NCBI GenBank assembly: GCA_038373885.1
Contig: JAWZYV010012264.1
Location: 1-64,000 of the forward strand
Origin: Cheiracanthium punctorium
Taxonomy: Eukaryota > Arthropoda > Arachnida > Araneae > Cheiracanthiidae
Length of the DNA: 64,000 bases
Direction of reading: 5' to 3'
Every line of letters starts with the position of its first letter. Within the stretch, counting starts at the first letter, position 1. The notes beneath the pieces are model-generated. The model made no database searches, was not told where the DNA came from, and saw only the letters and a list, made by a program, of their open reading frames with translations. Position numbers and translations under genes: made by a program. Shown here piece after piece: positions 53,789 through 64,000 of the stretch.

Positions 53789-54208
53789 CTGCAAAAGAAA
53801 ATATATCTTAAATTTCAAGTAGAAAAAAATATTATACACTTCAATTACAAATAAAATTAAAACAGCAGTAGTATCTCTCTTATAAGTACATTATTATCTG
53901 ACATATATATGTTGTCATGTGGTTATAGATTCTGACTGTACTTGAAATAATACTGTTGACTGTACTTAAATACATTTCATATAGCGTAATTCCAATGCAT
54001 TTAATAAAAGTTACTCAAACGTAGATATATCTTTATGATGAGTTTAAATTAAAATTACTGAACAATATTAGTATATTGATTTTAAACTGATGGTTATATT
54101 GATCTCAAAGGCAAATTTTAATTTCAAGAACTTAAAAAAAATTTAGAGTAATTTTTTGTAACTGTGTTAAATTTGGAGAAAATTGTTTAGAGAAATGACT
54201 GCCACCTA
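53789..54208. other. AT-rich DNA, no gene seen
   Basis: No recognised features apart from the possible intron described for the minus-strand candidate exon. Confidence 0.35.
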
Positions 54209-54210
54209 TA

Positions 54211-55020
54211 CAGACGTCCCAAAAAGATTGAAACGGTCTTTACTTTTATTCGTGTTAAAGATAAGTGATCAGTATAAATTGAAAAAAGAAATGTTTAAAA
54301 TAGAGTAGGAATTAAGGTTACTTTAATGAAATATTCTTCTCATTCATTTTCAAAAAGTTACAAATTTTAATTTTGGCTCTTACACAAATTTCGTCAATCA
54401 GAAAATTGTTGTGTTTAATTGAGATATCATTAAAAAAAACCACATATCTGTATAACTGTATCTTTAAAATGTACTGAATCACGTTGAAAGAAAAAATCTG
54501 ACTTATGCCACTTTTCTGTAAAATAGAGACCATAAACCGACTATAAAAATTTTATGATAAAAAATATGGTAATGTGTGTCGACAATTTTTACCACATGAA
54601 TCTAAATGAAGTATGGCACAGAGATCCTATAAAGCAGTCGTACTCCTTATGGGGCCCGTGAGCTGCATATGGCTAATACCATCCAGTTCTATCTTTCTTT
54701 TGTGATACGTCAAAAAATATCATTTCCCCTGTGATAGATGGTTCCCATTCACAGTATTAGGGACTCACAGTGTTGGACAAACATAACTTCTTCAGTTTTA
54801 AAAATACAGATGTGCGGTTTTTAAAATCATTCTTATGTAAGTCGAATAATATTTTTCTAATTCAAAAAATGCAACATTTTGAAGATTGGTGAGCGTTATA
54901 ATTACAATTTTGTAAACTTATTACTTTATTTTCTACCTTAATTTAAACATTTTTGTAATTTACACCACTTACTTTTATTGGTAAAAAAATAAAGCGTGTT
55001 TCAATCTTTTTGACACACCC
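54211..55020. mobile_element. Mariner-like non-autonomous element, 0.81 kb
   Basis: The left end CAGACGTCCCAAAAAGATTG and the right end, whose reverse complement contains GTGTCAAAAAGATTGAAACA, form the TIRs. TA lies at 54,209-54,210 and 55,021-55,022. No transposase frame remains. Confidence 0.75.
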
Positions 55021-55022
55021 TA

Positions 55023-56297
55023 TATAATGATTTGTTTCTTAATTCTTAAACAGAGTAATTACATAAAATAAAAATATACATGGAAATACGTTTGCCTTAT
55101 TAATTGGTGTAAATTAAGTAATTTTAAATCACAATAAAGCAATAAATTCATTATACTGCAAAGTGAAAAAGAAGAATAACGTTTCTTTAAACTTAGAGGA
55201 CAAACTGTAAAAAGTTAAATAATGATCTATTTCTGTGAAAATGACAATTAAACGCCTTCAAATTCGTGAAATTAAAATTTTACTTACCGAAACTTACACT
55301 TAGAGATATGATTTTTTCTTTTTAATTTGGGTTCTTAGACACTAAGCAACATATTCTGAATATTAGTGATAGGAAAAGAGGGACCACATAAAAATTAAAT
55401 TTCGTATTTTAATATACAATACTTTGTAAAAAATTGCAATGACGTGTTTATTAATTTTCAGAAAACGAATGAGATTAATACAGGAATTAATTAGTATTCA
55501 TGGTATCAGATAGTTGAAAGCTAAATAATAAGTTAATTATTCTACAAATGAATGCTATCGTGCTAGGAAAAAAGGGGGTAAATTAAAAAAAGAATAATAG
55601 TAATAATAAATGGAGTAATAACGCATATGAAAAAATAATCTTGATGTTGTCAATCCATGCTTCCAGTGTACATTTAAGGCAACAAATTAACTTATTCATG
55701 TTGTAAAATATCCCTGTGATATGCATACTACTAAGCATAGAAAATTACACAAACTACATTTTTGATGAATATATAAAAGGAAAAGAAAGAAAAAAGGCAC
55801 CATTTACCGTTGCACAAATTCCAATTATAGGGGTATTCTTGAAACAGCACCGACGAAATTTTTTGTCCGCTTTACTGGAACCTTGTCCATGAAAATGATG
55901 AAGTCGCTTGCTGCAAAAATTGAACCACCTGAATGAAATAAATATTTAATTAAAATTAATGTTTTGTTAGAACGAATACAATAAATTTTATATGAAATTT
56001 ATAAATCTGAAAGTGAATAAACAAATTTATAAATAAACAAGTTTATTTTTCTCAAGTTGATAACTACCAAGTTTTGGGCTGATTGGCCCTAATAAGCTAC
56101 AAATAACTTGTTAATAGTCCACAGGGGAAACGATCACATTTACTCACACAAATTCCTAAAAAGTTAGCGCTCGGTTTTCTCTCTGTAAATCAGCTGAACT
56201 TGTTTGTATCTTTTGAGTGCTAAACCCGTACCACGAAGACACTATACAGAATTTGTGCTTCAAAATGTATGGTAACAAGGTACCATGTGAATCAAGT
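55023..56297. other. AT-rich DNA with two weak exon candidates
   Basis: The minus-strand segments 55,333-55,288 and 55,928-55,809 have splice-like borders (see the candidate exon at 53,723-53,788). Otherwise nothing recognised. Confidence 0.3.
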
Positions 56298-56305
56298 GTT
56301 ATACT

Positions 56306-56881
56306 CAGGGGCGTAGTCAAAGGGGGGATTAGGGGGTCATAACCCCCCCCATGAGGAATTTTTTGCCATACAAAATGTATATTCTTCACTCCCTTATCAC
56401 ACACATGTATGCATATATGTGAGTTGCAGCAGTCGTAACTAGAGATGAGACGGGCTCAGCCCGAGCCCGAAAGCCCGAGCCCGAGCCCGGGCCCGACTCG
56501 GGCTCTGTAATTAACGATTGCGTTCGGGCTCGGGCTCGTGAAAAATTTCTCCTTTGTTGAACATACTCCTTGAAACAGATTTTAAAAAGTGATTCATGGG
56601 ATAAATAGACGTACTTATTTCAAAAAATAGCCGCACGGGGAATTAGAAGGTGTGTGAAGCTCCAAAAATTATTGTATCCTATTAATGAAGTAGTTAATTT
56701 TATTTGTCTTTAGCTGAAATTTCGGGCTCGGGCTCCAACTTTAATAATATTGCTCGGGCTCGGGCGGGCTCGGATTAAAAGTCTTCGGGCTCGGGCGGGC
56801 TCGGGCTTCAAAAAATCAGCCCGAACTCATCTCTAGTCGTAACCCCCCCCCCCCCATGAAAAATTTCTGGCTACGCCCCTG
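56306..56881. mobile_element. hAT MITE (outer), interrupted by a second hAT
   Basis: Begins CAGGGGCGTAGTCAAAGG and ends GGCTACGCCCCTG, with a perfect 8-bp duplication GTTATACT (56,298-56,305 and 56,882-56,889). Without the inner insertion it is about 170 bp. A partial relative, inverted, lies at about 58,700-58,825. Confidence 0.9.
56440..56835. mobile_element. hAT MITE (inner), 396 bp, with GGGCTC hexamer repeats
   Basis: Ends TAGAGATGAG and CTCATCTCTA are inverted. The duplication GTCGTAAC (56,432-56,439 and 56,836-56,843) is perfect. Both subterminal regions consist of runs of GGGCTC/GAGCCC, strikingly GC-rich for this window. Confidence 0.92.
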
Positions 56882-56889
56882 GTTATACT

Positions 56890-58695
56890 CATTTACTTTA
56901 TTAAACATACAGTCATCAGCTATTATGTAAGTTTTAAGTTCATACAACACGATTATATTACTTTAGCGATATAAAAAGTAAGCATCAAATTTAATTTGTC
57001 AAATAACTTACTTTGGCAATCTAAATAATAGTCCATCTGTTTTTCAGCAATATAAAAGGACTGCTAAAAAAAAAAAAAAAAAAAAAAAATGTGTGTGTGG
57101 GTTTATAGCAAAGGTACTCGAGGGCTATCTGCCAAAAGGCGATGCCTCGGGCGGAGGGCATTTTAGAGGGTTCTATAATATTACAGGAATTCCACTAAAT
57201 TTTCTATCTAGAAAAGGGGAAAAAGGAGCATTTCTGACTAAAAAGGGACCATTTTATGAACAATTGTTTTTAAAGAGAGGTAGGCTTAGGAGATGTCTGG
57301 GATTATAGTCTTTTTTTTTTGTGATATAGAGGGATAATGCCTGGGATTTGAGAAAATCCGGGATTATTGAGGGTGGTTCAAATTCAGAGGTTCCAGACAC
57401 CATTGAAGAAAAGTGTGTAATGTAGAGTGTAGTGTGTTTAGGGCAAACCTCCACATCAGGTATCTGCAGAAGGTGGGGTGCCTTGGGAAGAGGACTTTTT
57501 AAAGGGTTCTAATGCTCATGGGCGAGGGGACACATCCCTCCAATATTTTGCCTTACTAATGATAAAATTTTAATGATGATTTAGAAAAAAGAGAATGTTT
57601 TGTTCTCCACCCCCCTCCCCTCCACAATAATCAGCAGCTTGCGATGCTTATGTTAATTCATGTGACATATGGAGAAAACCACCAGAAACTCCAGAGCATT
57701 AGATCAACAGCCATGCGGTTAGCCAGAGAACCACTTCAGGCATCTATCATTTCCAATACTTTATGCAATGGACCATTGTGGGGCCTGAAGAGAAGTGGAG
57801 AGCTATTTTTCAAAGCTCTACAGAAGACTGATACTACATGTCGCAACATTCTAAATAGTTTGTTCTAAATTGTTCAAAATAGTTTAGGGTGTCTTTGCCT
57901 GGGACATCTGTAACGGGGAATATTTTTCTGCAGAAAGGGGATAGACCTTCAGTATGTAATGTTAAGCATCTTCTAAACGTCAAAATTATTTCTGAACTTT
58001 CGTGTTGTAACTTTTATGATGTCATCATAACAAACAGTCATGTCTAATGAAAAATACAACTAAATAAATAAAGTTGAATATTCCAGTAAGGTAAGATTTT
58101 TAATTTACTTTATAAAATAATTTTAAAAATACTGTAAAATCTCATTAGAATAAACTAAATTTTTATGAATATTGCCGATTAACGAATAAATATTTTTATT
58201 AAAGAAAATCATTAGAACTAATTAAATAAATGAAATTTCCCTTTAATGAACTTTCCAGAATTACCAGTTCAATTTTCCCTTTAAATTCGTTGTAATGAAA
58301 TTATACTAAAGACCCCACAAAAATATGTTTTGTCCTCGTTTGGCCTTAGAAATATATGGCAAGCCTAAACAGGGATGCCTTTCAAGAAAACCAGAAAAAG
58401 ACGAAATCACATGTGAATCTAAAAATAGCAATATATATGTAATTATGCTAGGCGTAAAGTTTGCGACATTATTGATAATTATTCGAAAAGTAATTTAAAA
58501 TAATAATTATATATAATTAATGCATAATACAATGCAGAAAATTTCTTACATTGAAATTAGTGTTATATCACAACTATGTAATATAACAAACACTGATTAC
58601 AACATTTATATATTGCATAAAAATGGCAAATGTTTCAAAAGTTTTCCAATAAACCTGTTGCATGAATATTAAAAATGAATATCTAAATAACATAT
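56890..58695. other. AT-rich DNA, no gene seen
   Basis: A 24-base poly(A) run lies at 57,066-57,089. A possible Tigger-type MITE lies at about 58,127-58,310 ('actgtaaaatctcatta' and, inverted, 'gtaatgaaattatac'). Confidence 0.4.
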
Positions 58696-58699
58696 TTTT

Positions 58700-58825
58700 C
58701 CAGGAAGATATACATTTTGTATGGCAATACTATACAAGAATATACATTTTGTATGGCAAAAAATTCCTCATAGGGGAGGGGAGGTTGTGACCCCCTATCC
58801 CCCACCCCTTGGCTACGCCACTGAC
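58700..58825. mobile_element. hAT MITE fragment related to 56,306-56,881
   Basis: Shares 'atacattttgtatggca' and the end GGCTACGCCACTG in inverted orientation. No duplication could be paired. Confidence 0.55.
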
Positions 58826-60283
58826 ACACATTCATAGTAGAATTGTTTTAATTCTTTTTTTCCTTTAAGGAATTATGCAGAAAAATGAAATCTTACGAAA
58901 CATTGCAATTGTTATTCAAAACAGTTAAGCAATTATGACTTATGGATACGAAAACATAAAAGAATGTCAAAAATATTTTATGTTCAAACATAAAACACCT
59001 AAAAAACATTGAAAACTTACAACACAGGATATTTTAAGCAGATGTATTAAAGCATACTGAGATTAGGGCTCATAAATGTAAATTACACCTTAATATTATT
59101 AAAATATGTTAAACTAAATACATATTTCTAAAAGGAAAGCTTAATAAAGTAACTTTCATATGATGAAAATATATAACTATTAAGCAAATAATTTATACGA
59201 TTCTAAATACATTAGTTGTCCCCCCCCCAAAAAAAAAGCAACTTTGCCATAGAGAAGAGCAGAATATCTGAAAAGCAGTTACAATATCTAGAATATTTTT
59301 TTAAAGAAAGGTAAAAATTTTTAAAGGTTCTGTGAGTAATTGCAAAGCTTTTATTTATTTTTTAAAATTCTAGAATGTTAAGTTTATTTCTTGTTTGCTT
59401 TCATAAACATTTTTAAACTAATCAGAGTATTCTTTCTTTCAACTTTTAATTCCTTTGCTTTTTTTTTTTTTTTTTTTTTTCAATCATGTCCAAATCTGTA
59501 CTCGAAATGAAAAAGTTAAATGATTTTTTGGGGGGTGGGGTGGGATAAGGTTAAAAAATTAATTTATAATTAAAGTAGGTATAAATTTTCACTCTCGTGG
59601 GATTGTAGGTTAAAAAAAAACAATGCTAAAGAAAAAATATTTATTCTGAAGAAGGAATGGAAAAGATTGAAATTAGTCATCAAAAACTTTGACCTCAGAT
59701 TTTGGTCTACATCAATAATTATTTAAAAAAAAATTATTATTTAAAAAAAAATCTGCTTTAGTGAAGACCAAATAGTAATCTCTTTATAATTTATTCGTTA
59801 AGATTTAGAGTTGCACACTTCTTAAAATTCCATTTACTTTACCAGACCCTAAAATTTGACTTTTAATTTGTAGCATAGCAATTCAAGTGCATGAGAAAAT
59901 AAAAAAAAAATCAACTGGGTAATTTTTAAAAGCAATACACTACAAATTATTTATGAAAATAAGCCAAATAATCAAATAAAAATGTACAGTTTACTAACTT
60001 CATTTAATATTTAAGGTATTAGGCACTTAGCTGCATGAACAAAGTAATAAATAAAATGATCAATTATCTACATTATTAAAAAGTTAATATTTTAGTATAC
60101 ATCAATAACATTTAAGAATTCTAAATTTCAGATGAAATATATTCTTTATGTGATTTTGGAACCAAAGGAATTTTTTATAAAGTGAAATAGCCTTCTTATA
60201 TATAAGCCAACCATCAGTATTAAAAATAGAATGATTTGCTAATAAAACATAATTTTACAGCTGAAATTGAGAAATTTTTTAGT
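58826..60283. other. AT-rich DNA, no gene seen
   Basis: Only homopolymer runs, for example poly(T) near 59,459-59,480. Confidence 0.4.
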
Positions 60284-60291
60284 ATAATGAA

Positions 60292-60573
60292 CAGAGCCTG
60301 ATTATTACACGGGCATGCGGGACTATAGCCCTGGGCCCCAGAAAAATAAGGGCTCCCAAATCTCCCGATTTATTGTTATCATGATTTATTACATATTCAT
60401 AAATACTGCAATAATAAAATTTTTGCAACTAAATTTCCTTTGTAATATCTATAGCATAATTTTTGACAATAAATGGACTTAGGGATTTATTTACTGTTCT
60501 TCTAATTCAATGGTCTTTAAGACTCATGGATCCATAAACAAGATGTTAGGAGTTTTTGGAAACGTATGGTATG

Positions 60574-60612
<39 letters not shown>

Positions 60613-60969
60613 TTATTACAAAATATCCATCTGTTAACATTTTTTATTTCATAGTGAAGTAAAGAAAATTTCGAACTTTTTGGTGTATGAAGAAAATTTT
60701 TTGGAGTGAGGAACTTTGCTCCCGTGCCTCGTAATTGCCATTCCTTGAATGATCGCACCTAATAATACAAACAGGCTAAAAAAAAATATTAAAATCACTT
60801 TTAAATGCATAGTCTTGTTCTAAATAAGTATAAATAAAGAGGTAATTTTTAATTCAATTTTAGTATTTTTTAAAAATATTTTATTTTTATGTCGGGAAAA
60901 TGCAACAGCAAACAAAAATAAGCTAAAATCTCTTGCCCCGGGGCCCCGTCCACCTATGATCAGGCTCTG
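60292..60969. mobile_element. hAT non-autonomous element, 678 bp
   Basis: Begins CAGAGCCTGATTATTACACG; the right end in reverse complement is CAGAGCCTGATCATAGGTGG. A perfect duplication ATAATGAA lies at 60,284-60,291 and 60,970-60,977. An (AT)17 microsatellite at 60,577-60,610 lies inside. Confidence 0.92.
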
Positions 60970-60977
60970 ATAATGAA

Positions 60978-63900
60978 AAACATTCTCATAAAAAGTATTA
61001 CTGCAAGATATTTATGTAGCTAAAAAAAGTGTAAAGTTAACTTACTTTATATGGGTGAATATAGTAGAGCAGAGCAGACCGATCCTCTCCGCCAGACTCA
61101 CAGCAGAATGATGCCGCTTTGAGAAAATGGATCTATAGTGGGACCTCCGAGAGCCTGCCCCCTTTTCTTAGAAAAACAGGTGGACACCACATGCTGTGAC
61201 ACGGCGATACTTCTTTTTAACATTCCCACGAACGGTGATGGGGCAGTTTCGAAAATCGCTAATTACATTTTGACGAGGCCGGCGCTTTGGGGAACAGGAA
61301 CACAGTACGTGTTTGCAGAGGCACAAGTTGGAAATTAATACTATAGTCACACGATCTCTTCAACATTAAAAAAATGTGTTGTTAAAACAGTTTTTAAAAA
61401 AGATTTAGCTCAAAAATTTTCAGAACTTACGATTTTCCTATTTACCCCACCATGTCTCCCTATTTTTACGGTCATATATATGTTTACAGTTTCTAGTCAT
61501 TTTACTTTAAGGCATCAGTTATAAAATTTTAAATCGTATAAAATATGCTTTCTTTGTTATTTTCTAATTTTATGAGCAATTTATTTTTTAACACACAATA
61601 AGTGTGTTAGTTTTATTGTTTGGTTATTAATTCACTATACTAATATTGTCCATTTTACGTTTGTGTCCTTTCATTCTTCTTTCTTTTCTTTTAATTTTCA
61701 AAATTTTTAAAAAGGTAAATATCATACGGAAGAATAAATTACAATAAACAAAAATAATAATTTGTCATTTATGTATGGTAATCATAAATGAGATCTTAAG
61801 ACCACACATAAATTGCTTGACATAGCACGTGCAGCCAGTTTTGAAAAACAAAGGAGGACTAATAAAATTTTAAAAGGATTCGAAAATATTGCTTTCTAAT
61901 TAAATTAATTTCCTCTCATATTGGTACCCTTTTTCCCTTACATTCAACAAAATTATGTGTATAGTTCCACTTAAAGTTAGTATTATTGTTAGCTAAATGA
62001 TTTTTTTTTTTTTTTAATTTCGAGGAATGTGATTTGAACCCCTCCATCTCATACTCTTGCAATGTAAATTTTTCTAGAATGGGCTGAAATTTTTGTAGGA
62101 AAGGCTTAGTCGCCCCCCCCTTCCCACAACTCAGCAGAACCCAGTCAGGAAGAATTATTTTTCGCAACCCTTGCTTATATACGTCAATGATGGCCATAAG
62201 AATATATGTTCTTTATTTTATTTTCAATATTTCTTGCTTGTTTTCCAGGACAGAGAAAAACACTGAAATGTGTCGTTTGAAGCAACTTGCATTTTCCAAT
62301 ATAATTTACTCGTCAAAATATGAGGGACTTCTGAATATTTGCATCCCTTGGAAACTGCTAGGGACAGTCGAAAAGACTTTCGGAATCACGGATTTAACGT
62401 GCACGTACACCGCATGTGCACGGTGGTCTTAAGTGGTGGGTCGAACTCGGTTACTTGTTTGACGTATTATCCACTCACTACCACGTGTGAATATTTGTCG
62501 ATAGTTTCTTTTATTTTCTGAATATAGATGAAATCGAACAGGAAACCTTTTTATTCTACTTAAGGGTGCAGTTCGAAAAAATAAAATCTCCCTCACGGTC
62601 TAAGTACACAAATCAGAATAAGCTAATTGCACCAGGGGCTCGAAAAAATTCAGGAGGATTCATTCTAAGCTGTATTACACACCGCAATAAAAGAAATAAA
62701 GGTGCCTTTTATAAAACTTTCGGAAAAAATTCTACAAAATGGAATTCCACGGCAAAAAGTTTCGAAAAGTGACATATCCTGCTAAATTTTCGATTTTTAA
62801 GAAATTTTCCTTAAAGTTTCGCTACTCATACATGTTTATCTTTTATTACAGTGTATAATGCAGCTTGTAAAAAGATATTCTAAAAATTTTGAAGTGCATT
62901 ACATAATTAGTTTATTTGTATTTATGTACCAAAATCCCATGGTTTTTTCGAACTACACCGTTAACTGTTTGGCGAGAGGCGAACCAGAATCCTGAATCAG
63001 GCAGCAGTATGCTCATGGATGTAGCAAACAAAGTTCTTACGTTAACATTTCCCATAATTTTATATCTATTATTTTTGTATGTACTGGGCGCGTATAATGT
63101 GCATACACATGTTCTTATCAGTTTTATAGAAATAAAGTTTTCTTTAAAAGCACGAGTGTACTGTAATAAAATTTGATTTATTCTTTCTATATGAAAGAAT
63201 AAATCAAAAAAGAAAAATAAATCTGAAAGAAAAGAAAATATTTTTAGAAGAAACAAGATAATATTTTTCTTTCTTGTAAAACAATTTTAAAATTCTCTGT
63301 ACATAAAATTTTTCTTAATCACTATTTTATAAAATTATATAATGATCAGTAATTAAATATCGTCCAAAATATATTTTTAACTTCGTTGTCCTTTTTCATT
63401 GGCACTTTCCTTCTAAATTGTAAAAACTTCGTACGAAACCCACTTTTGTAATAAACCACTATACTTCAAACTATCCCCAACCCACTTCCTCGTTTCCTTC
63501 AAGCGGTAATTGTTCGGACGTCTTTAGACCCCCCAGAGCTTTCTCGGAAAACCGGATGGGCTTTTCCGCCAGTAAGCGCCAAATTCTTGATATACGGAAA
63601 AAGTCCTGGAATGAGATAATACGGAAATTTTCCGTAAAATTTCCAGGAAAGTATCCAGTGAATTTACGGTTATTTTTTAGAGTGTACAGAAACATTCCGG
63701 AAATGGCTTCAAAATAAGATACAGTTACAAATGATAAAGGCTGTTTGAAAGACAGAACAGAAATGAAAAACCATATTCTGGAATTGAGAAAGGCGTAAAG
63801 ATGACATCAATACAAGTTCTTGAGAAGACTTGCACAAAAAATCAGGGACTGTTTTCAAAACAAAATATATATTTACAAATGATAATGGCTATGTAGAACA

Positions 63901-64000
63901 CAATGCAGAAATAGAGAACTTGCTTCTGGAATTCAAAGAAAGAGATACAGTGAAGGCGGACTAACTCTGTCGAGGATGTTCGCAAACTTTCCGGGGTAAC
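60978..64000. other. Mostly AT-rich DNA, no confident gene
   Basis: The interval 61,048-61,350 is less AT-rich and ends, on the minus strand, at a donor-like AAA|GTAAGT. A perfect 16-bp-arm hairpin lies at 63,172-63,208. An element end related to the TTCCGT array lies at about 63,590-63,690 ('tttacggttattttttagagtgta'). Open frames at 62,912-63,256 overlap on both strands and show no domain. Confidence 0.4.
63172..63208. repeat. Perfect hairpin, 16-bp arms
   Basis: TTTGATTTATTCTTTC, spacer TATAT, then the exact reverse complement. No adjacent gene. Confidence 0.9.

Noticed and set aside
62912..63256. Overlapping 114- and 86-codon frames on opposite strands
   Set aside because: No domain, strong AT bias and a hairpin at their edge; coding on both strands is unlikely.

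Overview
The window is animal genomic DNA, AT-rich and almost entirely made of transposable elements. The mix (long intergenic AT-rich DNA, many hAT, Tc1/mariner and Helitron-like copies, tRNA-derived SINEs, one full Polinton) fits an invertebrate, most likely an arthropod. No gene marker in the window fixes the species. I see no confident conventional host gene. One weak set of splice signals on the minus strand (about 53.6-61.4 kb) is the only host-gene candidate.

The centrepiece is one nearly intact Polinton/Maverick (adintovirus-like) element at about 26,020-42,537 (16.5 kb). It has terminal inverted repeats whose core is identical at both ends, and 6-8 bp target duplications. Gene order: left TIR; protein-primed type B DNA polymerase (minus strand, apparently three exons, one in-frame TAG); a divergent promoter region with three 78-bp repeats; a plus-strand AlkB-type dioxygenase with a PC4-like segment and a Cys/His-rich tail; a non-coding minisatellite zone; then a minus-strand late block. 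That block, in transcription order, is integrase with chromodomain, penton-like minor capsid protein, basic pVI/core-like protein, double-jelly-roll major capsid protein, adenain-type protease, packaging ATPase, a small basic protein with a hydrophobic end, and a 229-residue conserved hypothetical protein. It is a self-synthesising, virion-encoding toolkit: PolB replicates, INT integrates, the capsid proteins, protease and ATPase build and fill particles, and the AlkB protein may repair alkylated nucleic acid.

The Polinton sits inside the transposase gene of an older Tigger/pogo-like element. The two halves lie at 25,681-26,019 and 42,538-43,340, and the frame lines up across the target site. 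A 2.8-kb hAT with a decayed ZMYM/hAT transposase lies just upstream (22,778-25,574).

The flanks are layered transposons with readable target duplications. They include a 5.1-kb hAT (1,124-6,246); a 300-bp hAT MITE (7,165-7,464); a TTAA-flanked piggyBac-like MITE (8,367-8,676); a large inverted-repeat element (9,773-11,310); and a 7.1-kb hAT (12,333-19,446) carrying a Helitron-like element and a once-frameshifted Tc1 transposon. On the right are SINE copies (about 44.4-44.8 kb), several TA-flanked MITEs, a 1.7-kb element with 160-bp inverted arms and two nested insertions (47,957-49,681), a TTCCGT-rich array, a mariner-like element (54,211-55,020), a hAT inside a hAT (56,298-56,889) and a further hAT (60,292-60,969). 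The remaining DNA is AT-rich with no supported gene.
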